Shown piece by piece: positions 8,580 to 17,539 of a stretch of 37,705 nt of DNA. A program made the position numbers and the translations under genes. Each line of letters opens with the position of its first letter. The stretch's first letter is position 1. The notes under the pieces are model-generated. The model had not been told where the DNA came from. It was given only the letters and a program-made list of their open reading frames with translations, and did no database searches. Location of the stretch: positions 1 to 37,705 of the IMG/VR virus record IMGVR_UViG_3300027868_000016; one strand, given 5' to 3'. Source of the DNA: a virus.

Positions 8580-11500
8580 GTTTCATATTAGGCGCAGCTG
8601 GTGGTGTCATTCAGGAAGTGGTCGCGCCACCGCCGGAAACCGCTGATTGGTTTGTATCTAAAACAGGCAATGACGCTAATGGGGGTCAGGCGTCGAACGA
8701 TCCATTTTTGACAATCGGCAAGGCTGTTTCGGTAGTGTCGGCCGGCGAAGTCATCGAGGTGGCAGCTGGCCGCTATGACGAAAAAATAGAGCCAACTACC
8801 AGCGGCACAGATGGTAATGAGATAACCCTTCGCAGCAAACCCGGTGACGCTGTTCGAGTAGTCGCTTCGGGCGAGGCGACAGAAGTCGGCACGTTAGAAT
8901 TTAACGGGCTGAGCTATTGGATTGTGCATGGTGATCCAGCTGACCGCACTCTGCTGAAATTAGGTGACGCTGACTTGACGTGGATTCACGCTGACGGTGG
9001 CCGCTCGGTGACATCGGATGGCAATGTCCATTACATAAACAATACGAATCACATTGATGTGCGGGACGCCACTATTTACGGCGGTCGCAGCCTTGGTGCT
9101 AGTCACCTGAATTGGATGAAACTCGGTTCCCACACGTACCGATTTCTACGAATCAACTGGTTGTTCGGTGGCGATAACAATGACCCTTTGCAAGTCCCAC
9201 CGGCTGAGCGTGGTGATCTGTTTTTTTCGCAGGGCCATACCTGTCTTGTCGACGACTGTACGTTCAAATGGGGCGGCCACGATAACTTCATATTTCACGG
9301 TGAAAATTCCGTCATGCGGAATTGCGACGTTGACGGCGATTGGACGGACTTAGCTACCGGTCAGCCAGGGCAACGACTTGGCTCGTTCTCGACAGCGCGG
9401 GATGATCGTGCCGACGCTCCTTGGGGCCCCGGCATGATTGAGGGTTGCACATTACGTCGCGCCAATGCATCGGGTGATTTGAACGATCAGAACGGCCACA
9501 AGTTTACCGGTGACGGTATTATTTCGCGCCTTAATTATTATTGGGACAACAGGGCTGAGATCATTTCCAGCAGCCCGGTAACTGGTCAAATACTTCAGCC
9601 AAATTCACACCAGAAAAATCGCATTTACCACAACACCGCGTTTAATAACGGTGGTTTTCTACGTGTGAGAGACACCAATCCAGAAACGGTCTTGCACAAA
9701 GAGTATGGGATTAAAAATAATATCAGCGTCAGCATGACCGGTGCGAGCCGCGAGCAAGATGGCGTACATACGTATTGGGACATGACCTCAATCGACCCGC
9801 AAGGCTATCCAGACAACCACATTGGTGCCGAGATCACCGGTAATGTATTTCACGCTACGGGGACAGATTATCAATTCAGGCTGTTGAACTCGGCCACGCT
9901 CTACAACGTGTCAGAAGCGCAGGCCACCTTTCCGTTAGTGTGGTCAGGAAACATAGAAGCAGCTCCCGTTTTTGTTGATGCTGCTGCGAGGACGAAAGCC
10001 GGGTTTAAGCTGGCAAGCGGTAGTGCCGGTGTTAGTGACGCTCAGCCCCTTACCACAATCACAAGCGGATCGAGCGGCAGCGTGCTGACCGTTGGGAGTC
10101 CAGAATATTTCTACGACGGCTTCAACCTCGCGTATTTCGGAGAAGATCAGAAAACCGATTTCATCAAGATAGTGCCGGCGGGGCAAGACCCCGTAACTAA
10201 CGGCAGTATCGTCCGTGTTGCCTATCAGGGCAGGAACGATGCACTCAAGCAACTGACAATCACTACAACGCTGACTGTGATTAACGGGGATGAGATTTAT
10301 TTGGTACTGCAAGATGGCACGACGGTCTGCACTCATTCCGGGGCCGATCAAAACCCGGTGGCGGTTGCTGATTGGTTTGTATCCAAGTCTGGAAGCGATA
10401 CAAACGATGGTCTGACAGAGGGCACCGCGTTTCTAACTATCAGCAAGGCGGTCACTGTCGTATCGGCTGGCGAAATAATCGAAGTCTCAACTGGTCGCTA
10501 TGACGAAACGATTTCACCGGCCGTCAACGGCACAGACGGTAACGAGATAACTTTGCAGGCGAAGCCAGGGGCTCAGGTCCGAATCTCTGCTCTGCTGGAC
10601 GGCGATACTCTCGACTTCGATGGGGTTTCCTACTGGATCGTTAAAGACATTGACGACATTGGCGACGGCGATCTGACGTGGACGCAGGCCAGTGCCGGTA
10701 AGGATGTGACCGCACGTCGCAACATCAATTTTGGTGAGACAACATCGACTCACCATATCGACATTCAAAATTGCTACATTTGGGGTGGATCAGGGCAAGC
10801 CGGCGCGCAGGATCATTGCAATCGAATCTATCGAGTCTGTCACAATATTCGTTTTCTTGACTGCACGCTTGATCTGGCCGGCACTAATAACGATTTGGGC
10901 CTCGGCATAGATTACGGCGACCTCATGCAATCGCGCGGAACCAGCGTCATCTATGAAAATTGTACGATTAGCCACGGCGGTCACGACACGCTCAGGTTAT
11001 TCGGTGCGAAAAGCGTCGTCAGGAATTGTGTTCTTGACGGTAGTTGGGTTGGTAAGGGAACTGGATTCGATGGCTCTCGCTGCATGGCGCTGGCTGCTGG
11101 TGACGCAAGGGGCGCGGCACCTTGGGGCCCACAGCTCGCTGAGAATAATATTTTCAAAAACGCGAACGCCTCGGTTGATTCAGCATTGCAACGCTGCATC
11201 CAGGTAGAGGGCGACGGCCTGATTTTGCGGAGCAATTATTTTTGGGACAATCACGCGGAGATATTGTCAACGGCAATCCTTAATCCGGGCGCTGCGTTCA
11301 GTACGCAGAAGCACAGAATTTATAACAATACGGCGTTCAACAATGGCAACTGGCTGCGCGTTCGAGACACCGATGCACAAAAAGACCTGTACCTAGATCA
11401 TCATTATTTCAACAATATCTCGGTGGACATGACAGGCACATCGAATGAACAGACAGGCGTCCACGTCTATTTCGACGCCAGCACCATCAACGCTCAAGGT

Positions 11501-12052
11501 CAACCGGACAACTGGATCGGGGCTGTGTGGGCCGGCAATATGTTCAAGGACATATCGGCGGCGGTGCAGATACGCCTTCTCAATGGCACGACCTTGTATG
11601 ACGTGGCCGAGGCTGAGACTAATTTCGCACTGGTCTGGACGATTGGCAACACGGAAGAAAATCCGACGTTCGTCGATAGCTCAAGCCGAACGAAAGCCGG
11701 CTTTGCGCTCACCGGGGGTAGTGCAGGGGTCGGTGCAGCTCAGCCAATAACGCACGTCACAAGCGGATCGAGCGGAGCTGTTGTGACGCTGGATGACGTG
11801 CTGTGGATATACGACGGCTTCGATCTGATTTACTTCGGAGAGGATCAGAAAACGGACTACATCAAGATAGTGCCGACTGGATTAGACCCTGCTGCGAATG
11901 GTACGGTTGTTCGAGTAACGTATCAGGGCCGCAACGATGGACTTTCTCAAGTGACCATAGATCAAAGCCTGGTGGTGACGGCCGGTGATGACGTGTATCC
12001 GGTATCGCAGAACGGCGTGACAGTTTGGGACAACAAAGGGGCCGCACAGTAA
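8576..12052 (+). CDS. Tailspike-like protein with two tandem right-handed beta-helix units
   Basis: 1158 residues, ATGA-coupled to the previous gene. Two homologous units follow each other: unit 1 starts at residue 23 (ADWFVSKTGND) and unit 2 at residue 598 (ADWFVSKSGSD), a period of 575 residues. Each begins with the DUF1565/pectate-lyase-like N-terminal cap: a WFVSK strand, N-D-G, F-L-T-I-x-K-A-V, SAGE-x-I-E-V and G-R-Y-D-E. Each continues with N- and D-rich beta-helix turns such as the HNIRF, YENC and VVRNC type, and each closes with a small domain containing YDGF, YFGEDQKTD and YQGRND. The fold suggests a carbohydrate-binding or depolymerising spike, but no catalytic residues can be assigned by eye. 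Phage tailspikes usually carry one such unit per chain, so the internal duplication is unusual. Confidence 0.75.
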   Translation: MSFILGAAGGVIQEVVAPPPETADWFVSKTGNDANGGQASNDPFLTIGKAVSVVSAGEVIEVAAGRYDEKIEPTTSGTDGNEITLRSKPGDAVRVVASGEATEVGTLEFNGLSYWIVHGDPADRTLLKLGDADLTWIHADGGRSVTSDGNVHYINNTNHIDVRDATIYGGRSLGASHLNWMKLGSHTYRFLRINWLFGGDNNDPLQVPPAERGDLFFSQGHTCLVDDCTFKWGGHDNFIFHGENSVMRNCDVDGDWTDLATGQPGQRLGSFSTARDDRADAPWGPGMIEGCTLRRANASGDLNDQNGHKFTGDGIISRLNYYWDNRAEIISSSPVTGQILQPNSHQKNRIYHNTAFNNGGFLRVRDTNPETVLHKEYGIKNNISVSMTGASREQDGVHTYWDMTSIDPQGYPDNHIGAEITGNVFHATGTDYQFRLLNSATLYNVSEAQATFPLVWSGNIEAAPVFVDAAARTKAGFKLASGSAGVSDAQPLTTITSGSSGSVLTVGSPEYFYDGFNLAYFGEDQKTDFIKIVPAGQDPVTNGSIVRVAYQGRNDALKQLTITTTLTVINGDEIYLVLQDGTTVCTHSGADQNPVAVADWFVSKSGSDTNDGLTEGTAFLTISKAVTVVSAGEIIEVSTGRYDETISPAVNGTDGNEITLQAKPGAQVRISALLDGDTLDFDGVSYWIVKDIDDIGDGDLTWTQASAGKDVTARRNINFGETTSTHHIDIQNCYIWGGSGQAGAQDHCNRIYRVCHNIRFLDCTLDLAGTNNDLGLGIDYGDLMQSRGTSVIYENCTISHGGHDTLRLFGAKSVVRNCVLDGSWVGKGTGFDGSRCMALAAGDARGAAPWGPQLAENNIFKNANASVDSALQRCIQVEGDGLILRSNYFWDNHAEILSTAILNPGAAFSTQKHRIYNNTAFNNGNWLRVRDTDAQKDLYLDHHYFNNISVDMTGTSNEQTGVHVYFDASTINAQGQPDNWIGAVWAGNMFKDISAAVQIRLLNGTTLYDVAEAETNFALVWTIGNTEENPTFVDSSSRTKAGFALTGGSAGVGAAQPITHVTSGSSGAVVTLDDVLWIYDGFDLIYFGEDQKTDYIKIVPTGLDPAANGTVVRVTYQGRNDGLSQVTIDQSLVVTAGDDVYPVSQNGVTVWDNKGAAQ
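8642..12052 (+). repeat. 1725-bp tandem duplication inside the beta-helix gene
   Basis: Copy 1 runs from 8642 to about 10366 and copy 2 from 10367 to the end of the gene. The copies align over their whole length at protein level, including the N-terminal cap, the W-G-G-H-D turn, the YYWDN/YFWDN segment, the FNNG(G/N)(F/W)LRVRDT segment and the C-terminal YFGEDQKTD domain. Their DNA has diverged with many synonymous and non-synonymous changes, so the duplication is old rather than an assembly error. Confidence 0.8.
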
Positions 12053-13263
12053 TGGCAGAAATTGGCCATCATCATTTCGAGTCCAACACGATATTTACGA
12101 CTGCCCTAACGACTCCACAGGTGGCTTACACTATTGCGACCGCCGCGCAGCTTGATGCCGCTGGCGATTATATTCTGATTGTCGATGCTGCTTTTGCAAT
12201 GGTAAGCGGTAGCTCCACTGGCAACGCAAGGCGGGTGGCGTTATATGACAATGACGTTGAAATAGGCGTAACGACATCCCGCATCGAGCCGGCTAATGTT
12301 GACGCGACAGCTGGCGACCCGTATCAAGTGGTGATCAGATTCACTAAAGCTGGCTCGGGTGACATCACGCTCAAAGCCTGGAATACCGACTCCGTAAATA
12401 CTTCTGTTTACTGGTGCAATGCTTATCTGATTTTGTTGGATGATCTGGTCGAGGGCACTGATTTTCTTCACGACCTGCACACCGTCCCTGATCCGAATGT
12501 CAGTGCATATACCGATGGCGCGTCCGTCACGCTTCCCGCAGGTGTCTCAGAAACTTGGCTGTGTTTTGGTGGGGTGACTTGGGAAACTGATGCAACCATA
12601 GAGGAAATCCATAAACTCAAGATTGTCGATGACACAACGGATCGAGCGGAAATAGGGCGCGACAACAAGGACGTTCAAGACACCTTCCTAATGGGAACGT
12701 CCTTCCCGATCAGCGGTGCAGCCGGGAGCAAAACCGTCAAGGTGCAGTACGATGCGAATAGTGCAGGCGACTACGAACGCAGCACGATTTTCCTGTTCAG
12801 AACCGGCGTATGTAAGAAATCCGCTGTGTCATCCGGGGGTACGGCGACGGTTGTTGCTGCCAACACGTTTGTAGAGTTAGACACGGTTGGATTCACAGCC
12901 GATCAAACTGGTAATTACTGGATGTTCGGGGGCGGTATTTTCAGTGCTGCCGCTTCTGCCAATCGTCGTGAGCGGCAATTAACATCTGAAATAGGGGCTG
13001 CCGGTGAGGTTCTTCAAGCTGGTCACGCAGACCGTCAAATTCAGACAGACAAAATAGTTGACGAAATCCCGTTTCTACTGATGGGCGAGGCGGCATTCAC
13101 GAACGGCAATGCGCTGACCTTCGATGTAGACGTGGGCGACAAGTCCAACACGACAAATGAGAGCGTCATTCAGGGTTGGATAGCCGCCGGGACATGGGAA
13201 AAGGCTGGTGCAGCTGGACCGCCTACACCGATCTCGGCCGGCGGGATCATTGTGAATCCATGA
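12052..13263 (+). CDS. Virion appendage protein, beta-rich, C-terminal ISAGGIIVNP
   Basis: 403 residues. ATG 12052 shares its A with the TAA of the preceding gene, so an upstream in-frame ATG at 12025 is not preferred. Two similar halves seem present: each has a YILIVDA/YWMFGGG-type strand, an ARRVALYDND or NRRERQLTSE strand and a final strand with an F-x-x-D pattern, consistent with a duplicated jelly-roll-like fold. The C-terminus, ISAGGIIVNP, aligns with the C-termini of the proteins at 14846 and 16100 (ELSAHGMVVVH, ELSAQGMVVIH). It is placed among tail appendage genes and has no enzyme motif. A structural role is likely, but the precise position in the particle is unknown. Confidence 0.55.
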   Translation: MAEIGHHHFESNTIFTTALTTPQVAYTIATAAQLDAAGDYILIVDAAFAMVSGSSTGNARRVALYDNDVEIGVTTSRIEPANVDATAGDPYQVVIRFTKAGSGDITLKAWNTDSVNTSVYWCNAYLILLDDLVEGTDFLHDLHTVPDPNVSAYTDGASVTLPAGVSETWLCFGGVTWETDATIEEIHKLKIVDDTTDRAEIGRDNKDVQDTFLMGTSFPISGAAGSKTVKVQYDANSAGDYERSTIFLFRTGVCKKSAVSSGGTATVVAANTFVELDTVGFTADQTGNYWMFGGGIFSAAASANRRERQLTSEIGAAGEVLQAGHADRQIQTDKIVDEIPFLLMGEAAFTNGNALTFDVDVGDKSNTTNESVIQGWIAAGTWEKAGAAGPPTPISAGGIIVNP

Positions 13264-13577
13264 GCCGTCAAATATTGACACGCCAGGGCGACGGCGCTGG
13301 CTATCACCTGAACGATGACCGCAGTTCTGGCGGCGGCCAGCAAGAACACGATGTCGTGTGTTGCCCTCACTGTCAGGCGGTGATGTTCTTGCAGGATTGG
13401 AGAAAAGAGCGCAGTCTTGGCGGCGGTGGATGGTGCCGCCAGTGTTTTGCGCCGGTATGTGGCCCCTGCCTGGACATAATGCTAGTATCCGGCTGTGTAC
13501 CTTTTATGCAAAAAGTTGAACAGGCGCTTGAAGCTGATATCCGAAAGCGTCAAAACGCGAAAGTCATTGGCATTTAG
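13260..13577 (+). CDS. Zinc-binding Cys-rich protein of the tail-gene cluster
   Basis: 105 residues starting at ATG 13260, which overlaps the previous stop (ATGA). The cysteines are arranged CCPHC (34-38), CRQC (59-62) and CGPC (67-70), with C79 further on, enough for a zinc ribbon or two zinc sites. A glycine-rich stretch separates the first and second pairs, and the C-terminus is a basic, amphipathic helix. Small proteins with C-H-C...C-x-x-C...C-G-x-C spacing recur between phage structural genes, but I know of no assigned function. A dispersed palindrome copy (13266-13280) overlaps the first codons. Confidence 0.6.
   Translation: MSRQILTRQGDGAGYHLNDDRSSGGGQQEHDVVCCPHCQAVMFLQDWRKERSLGGGGWCRQCFAPVCGPCLDIMLVSGCVPFMQKVEQALEADIRKRQNAKVIGI
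13266..13280. promoter_or_regulatory. Dispersed palindrome site 2 (CGTCAA-ATA-TTGACA)
   Basis: Copy of GTCAA-N3-TTGAC with one outer-base mismatch. It begins 3 bases after the ATG codon of the zinc-binding gene at 13260, a place where a bound protein could block early elongation or initiation. No good -10 box follows at the right spacing, so the TTGACA half is probably not a -35 element. Confidence 0.5.
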
Positions 13578-13588
13578 GAGATAAAGAT

Positions 13589-14053
13589 ATGCCCGCTTAT
13601 CAGGCTGCCGTCAGCAACTTCACACCTTCCCTCACTGACGATAATTGGATACTTGAGGGCGATACTGCCGGCGATTACGGGGAAGTGGTCGCTATTGGTT
13701 GGGGTGGAGAACTCACCACGTCAACCGGCTACCGCACTCGATGGGTACGACCCACGACAGCCGGCGTCGGTGCCGGTACTGCCGGCACACCCGAGGATCA
13801 TTCTCCGGGGTATTCAACTCCGCTGGTTTCATTTTTCACGACTTACGCAACCACTCAGCCGGTGCTGCCGGCCGAGCCGATTGCGTTGTTCCTGCAATCA
13901 TGGAACGCGCATGGTGGCTTAGGCTACGTGGCCTTGCCGCTGGCAAGTCCGTGGCTGATTCGCAATGGTCTGCTGGCTGATTCGATTGTCTGTCGCAATC
14001 TGGCCGGCGTGGACGCGGGTGGTTCCAGCTATCAAGTCACTTGGAACGAATGA
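13589..14053 (+). CDS. Hypothetical virion protein
   Basis: 154 residues with a good ribosome-binding site (AGGAG, about 8 bases before ATG 13589). The sequence is rich in Gly, Thr, Ala and aromatic residues and reads as beta strands without membrane segments or a signal peptide. DNWILEGDTAGDYGEV near residues 18-33 and TGYRTRWVRPTTAG near 46-59 look like exposed strands and turns. I do not recognise a family. Composition and location among appendage genes support a structural role; nothing supports an enzyme. Confidence 0.5.
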   Translation: MPAYQAAVSNFTPSLTDDNWILEGDTAGDYGEVVAIGWGGELTTSTGYRTRWVRPTTAGVGAGTAGTPEDHSPGYSTPLVSFFTTYATTQPVLPAEPIALFLQSWNAHGGLGYVALPLASPWLIRNGLLADSIVCRNLAGVDAGGSSYQVTWNE

Positions 14054-14054
14054 T

Positions 14055-14273
14055 ATGGGTGACGGCACAAAGTTAGTCAAAGAGACATTCACCCGCGAGC
14101 AGATCGAGGCAATGGACCCGGACAAACTTCAGAGCTTGCTAAGTCGAGCGGTGAAGATGGAGGGCGTCGGGGTGGTTCGCAAGGCTGATGGCACCATTCG
14201 TTACGACAAGGACGCTAAGCCTGGGGATTACGGTGAGACACCCGAGGAATTGCAGGCTGCGGGAGTAACATGA
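14055..14273 (+). CDS. Small hypothetical protein
   Basis: 72 residues from ATG 14055, 1 bp after the preceding stop. The N-terminal half is helical and charged (KETFTREQIEAMDPDKLQ). The second half contains VVRKADGTIRYDKDAKPGDYGE, a short beta hairpin. No family is recognised. Its position between virion genes, with 1-bp spacing on both sides, argues that it is translated with them; it could be a scaffold, a chaperone or a minor virion component. Confidence 0.45.
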   Translation: MGDGTKLVKETFTREQIEAMDPDKLQSLLSRAVKMEGVGVVRKADGTIRYDKDAKPGDYGETPEELQAAGVT

Positions 14274-14274
14274 C

Positions 14275-14469
14275 ATGGCAAACCCGACACTCGCTGAGCT
14301 GAAGGCTGAACAGGACAAATTAAACGCTCTGTTCCTGAAGAATCAGGCTGCCTTTTTCGAGGCTCAAAAAATCCACAACGCCACAAAGCGGAAGCTGACC
14401 GAGTTCAATGACAGATACGGTCGGGCGCTGAAGTTGTTTACGGAGGTGAGTGATGGCTCTGGCTCTTGA
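14275..14469 (+). CDS. Small coiled-coil protein
   Basis: 64 residues from ATG 14275. Residues of about 5-55 are a continuous amphipathic helix with heptad-like hydrophobic spacing (LAELKAEQDKLNALFLKN and onward), then a short polar tail. The final 17 bases overlap the next gene. No family is recognised. A short helical protein of this kind in an appendage gene cluster could be an oligomerisation adaptor or an assembly chaperone for the adjacent fibre proteins; that is inference. Confidence 0.45.
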   Translation: MANPTLAELKAEQDKLNALFLKNQAAFFEAQKIHNATKRKLTEFNDRYGRALKLFTEVSDGSGS

Positions 14470-14833
14470 AGTAGGTTTACAGAACGCACTCGCTGACGAG
14501 ATTGACAATTTCGTAAATGCGGGCACGGCCCCGGAGCTGGTATTCGAGACATCGGGTGATGTAGCAGTCGCCACGATCATAATGAATGCCACTAATGCCT
14601 TCGGCGCGGCTGCCGCGGGCGTCATCACAATGCAGGATCAGCCGCTCTCAGATACTAATGCGACCGGCGGCGTTGTTGCTCAGTTCTCCATCTATCAGAA
14701 TGTAACGCAGACCAACAAGGTTCTCGAAGGCACAGTGCTGACATCCGGTGGCGACATCAACCTGAGTTCACTGACGGTTGGTGCCACAGATACGGTTGAA
14801 CTGACTACGTTCACGATCACTGTACCTGCTTAA
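14453..14833 (+). CDS. Hypothetical virion protein
   Basis: 126 residues. I prefer ATG 14453 over GTG 14450 because GGAGG at 14442-14446 then has six bases of spacing. It overlaps the previous gene by 17 bases. The N-terminus is helical (ALEVGLQNALADEIDNFV), followed by a beta-rich domain with strands such as VAVATIIMNAT, VVAQFSIYQ and a final VELTTFTITVPA. This resembles small decoration or stopper-type phage proteins only in a general way; no specific family is claimed. Confidence 0.5.
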   Translation: MALALEVGLQNALADEIDNFVNAGTAPELVFETSGDVAVATIIMNATNAFGAAAAGVITMQDQPLSDTNATGGVVAQFSIYQNVTQTNKVLEGTVLTSGGDINLSSLTVGATDTVELTTFTITVPA

Positions 14834-14845
14834 TGGCGGCCCGCC

Positions 14846-16099
14846 GTGGCCGACGTTTGGTATAGAACGGGCACATTTTTAACGCCGGCTTCCGGCACTA
14901 CAGTCATATCCACGCCTGACAATCCCAAGGCGATTCACGTCTGGTTTACTGACGCTAATGCAAATGACACCAACGAAGTCGGCAACAGCTTTGGTCATGG
15001 TTTCGGTGATGGCACCGACGAAATTTCATGTGCCATTGCGGCCCAGGACGGTGCTACCGATACGCGGCGACACGGTATCGGCACCGTTGGCGGCACCGGC
15101 AATCTGATCGGCATACTTGATCCAGCGGCTGACCTGTCGGCCGGCTCGGGAACACTCAAGGTCATTGCGACGACGGCGGCAATGAACGCCTCGGATATTA
15201 CGATCAGTTATTCGACGTTCACCGCCAATATAATCATTCATTACGAGTGTTGGGGCGGCACAGACGTAAACGCCAATCTGTTTGAAATGCCCGATGTCGG
15301 TTCAGCGTCAAGTCCTGACGCTCATGGTCTGAGCAATAAACCAGATTTGGTGATGTTTGTCACAAACGGTCAGGCGCATCCCGCCAACTCCATTCATGCG
15401 TATATGTCGTTCGGTATCGCTCACGATAACGGCGCGTCAATAGATCAATGGGCCTTGTTCAGTTATCTCGGTGACACCGGCATTGGTGACGGACAGGGTT
15501 CGGGTCTTGCGCCGGGATTAAATGCTGGTCAGTACAACATCGACTTCACCAACTGGACGAACACGATCACGGTCATTGATGCGACGAACATCGAGTGGAC
15601 TTCGACTGGTAGTGGCACGACCGATGACATGCTGGTGCTGGCTCTCGACCTCGGCGGTATCGGTGTCGATGTCGGCACGTTCACCAAGTCAACGGGTGGG
15701 GCTCCTGTCTCTCAGTCTTTACCAGACCTCGGCTTTACGCCGCAGGGTTATCACCTGGCGACCGCCAACAAGACTGTGACCACGATCACAGCTGATGACT
15801 CTACCGAGGCATTCCACGGTGCTGTCGATGAAAGCAATAATAGCGGCCACTGTTGCGGCATGGTTGGTGTAACTCAGGCTGATCGAAACAGCCGGTCGAA
15901 GGCAAACGATATTCTATTCGCTGCTGAGGGCTTGGACGGTGGGGTTGATTTCTCCGGGACTCACGCAACGATTAACGACTCGACGCCGAGCATCGAGTGG
16001 AATCCAAATACGGCGGTGGCCTGTCACATTGGGTACTACGCGTTTGAGACTCAGGCGGCACCGGAACTGTCAGCTCACGGTATGGTAGTGGTGCATTGA
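14846..16099 (+). CDS. Virion appendage protein with C-terminal ELSAHGMVVVH
   Basis: 417 residues from GTG 14846. The nearby ATG at 14833 is in another frame and stops after a few codons. Two jelly-roll-like halves can be seen, with strands such as PKAIHVWFTDA and PDLVMFVTNG. A central segment has SFGIAHDNG, and a second pattern starts at GYHLATANK. The extreme C-terminus, ELSAHGMVVVH, is nearly identical to that of the following gene and related to that of the gene at 12052, suggesting a shared docking or trimerisation strand. No catalytic motif was found. It is probably a repeated appendage subunit; the exact role is unknown. Confidence 0.55.
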   Translation: MADVWYRTGTFLTPASGTTVISTPDNPKAIHVWFTDANANDTNEVGNSFGHGFGDGTDEISCAIAAQDGATDTRRHGIGTVGGTGNLIGILDPAADLSAGSGTLKVIATTAAMNASDITISYSTFTANIIIHYECWGGTDVNANLFEMPDVGSASSPDAHGLSNKPDLVMFVTNGQAHPANSIHAYMSFGIAHDNGASIDQWALFSYLGDTGIGDGQGSGLAPGLNAGQYNIDFTNWTNTITVIDATNIEWTSTGSGTTDDMLVLALDLGGIGVDVGTFTKSTGGAPVSQSLPDLGFTPQGYHLATANKTVTTITADDSTEAFHGAVDESNNSGHCCGMVGVTQADRNSRSKANDILFAAEGLDGGVDFSGTHATINDSTPSIEWNPNTAVACHIGYYAFETQAAPELSAHGMVVVH

Positions 16100-17539
16100 A
16101 TGGCTGTCCTTGGTCGATGGTCAGGCGGTGCCACAACCCTGATTCCTGGGACAACTTTCGCTGCCCCTAACGCGCTGTTTCCTACTCAAGATCGTAATGA
16201 CGGCTCGGCCTATACATTCACGTCCAGTACGTCGGTGCTGACGCTGCCGAGTACTGATCTGGCGAACGGTTATCTGATGATCGCCAGAGTTCACTACGGC
16301 GATACCAGTAATGGTCGGTTCAGTTTTGCGGGTCGATTCCAACAGACCGGCGGGACAGGGGATTTCGTCAATCTGCAAACTGGTGGCTACAGCCGGAACA
16401 CATCCGACAATGAAACGTATTTGTGTGCAATGGGATTCGTCAACAATCCGTCTGCCAGCGCCACATTTGCCTTTCAGTGGGAGCGCGAGTCGGACGCGCC
16501 GACCGGGGGCACCGTGAAGTCCTCACTGGATGTCATTCCGATGTTCTACAGCAATCACGGCATTTACAACGGAAGCAATCTGTCACTCATGGGTGGCACG
16601 ACTCGCAATGTTGTGCCTATCGGTTCGACCATAGCTGAATCGGATACCGGTGCAATCGAGCGTGTGACGAATGTCGTTACGGTCAAGGGCGACAACAAGC
16701 GGTACATGGTGATGTCCTCTCAGTGGTATCAAAACCGTGGCGAGCCGGGGACAACCCGAACGCAACGCATCTTCGGTCACGACTATGACGGCTCGGCAGA
16801 TCTGGCAGCACAGTCCTACGCTTACTACCGGCAGGCGACGGCCGACGGTACTGGCGGGTGCATTCACGACCTGATCGAAACGGTTACTGCGGATCGAACC
16901 ATTGAAATGACCTGTTTTCGTGGGCTCGGAATCTCTAACGGTCAGGGTGGTGCTGACGTGGACGGTCAAGCTCCGACGCAGGGTGTCCAGGCGCTTGTTG
17001 TTCTGGAATTGAACGATGAGGCAGAGGTATTCCGAAGGCACGATGCGACAGGCTTGCAGGCTTTCGATGCAGCCTCACCGCCGCACGATCTGAATGCTCT
17101 GAGGACGAATGATTTTACTGATTCAGCGTCTTGGGTGGTGGTTGGCACAGTCGGCATGGAGAACAATACGGGTGCGGCGATAGATGCTTTGACCGGCGCG
17201 AACGTATGGGCGGCATCTACTGACGTTACAAGTGGGACGCGCGGGACTTATGAGGGCCGAATCACTGTTGATGGCACAGAGGACGGTGACATTTTTCATG
17301 GCAATTATATACGAGGTAATCAGGGTGGTGAGGATACGTTCGGCCTAGCGTTTAATCCGGTTGGCTTTGTCGCATTGGCAGACAATGGCGATTTGGGTGT
17401 ATCGGTTTCACAAACGGGCTCGCTTCACGCGGTAGACACTCAAGCTGACACCGTTGGAATGTGGGGGATCAATCTTGATACGATGGAGCCAGCGGGTGTC
17501 GCTGAACTGTCAGCGCAAGGAATGGTAGTGATTCACTAA
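16100..17539 (+). CDS. Virion appendage protein with C-terminal ELSAQGMVVIH
   Basis: 479 residues. ATG 16100 follows the preceding TGA immediately. It is beta-rich throughout: an N-terminal domain with LFPTQDRNDGSAYTF and MIARVHYGDTSNGRF, a central domain with RYMVMSSQWYQNRGE and IEMTCFRGLGI, and a C-terminal domain with SWVVVGTVGMENNTG. The last eleven residues match those of the gene at 14846 apart from H/Q and V/I differences. These two proteins and the protein at 12052 probably belong to one appendage family that diverged in the body and kept a common C-terminal tag. Confidence 0.55.
   Translation: MAVLGRWSGGATTLIPGTTFAAPNALFPTQDRNDGSAYTFTSSTSVLTLPSTDLANGYLMIARVHYGDTSNGRFSFAGRFQQTGGTGDFVNLQTGGYSRNTSDNETYLCAMGFVNNPSASATFAFQWERESDAPTGGTVKSSLDVIPMFYSNHGIYNGSNLSLMGGTTRNVVPIGSTIAESDTGAIERVTNVVTVKGDNKRYMVMSSQWYQNRGEPGTTRTQRIFGHDYDGSADLAAQSYAYYRQATADGTGGCIHDLIETVTADRTIEMTCFRGLGISNGQGGADVDGQAPTQGVQALVVLELNDEAEVFRRHDATGLQAFDAASPPHDLNALRTNDFTDSASWVVVGTVGMENNTGAAIDALTGANVWAASTDVTSGTRGTYEGRITVDGTEDGDIFHGNYIRGNQGGEDTFGLAFNPVGFVALADNGDLGVSVSQTGSLHAVDTQADTVGMWGINLDTMEPAGVAELSAQGMVVIH

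Noticed and set aside
13275-13297. TTGACA of palindrome site 2 as a -35 box
   Set aside because: The hexamer 17-18 bp downstream is a poor -10 match; the same holds for sites 3, 4 and 5 on the plus strand.
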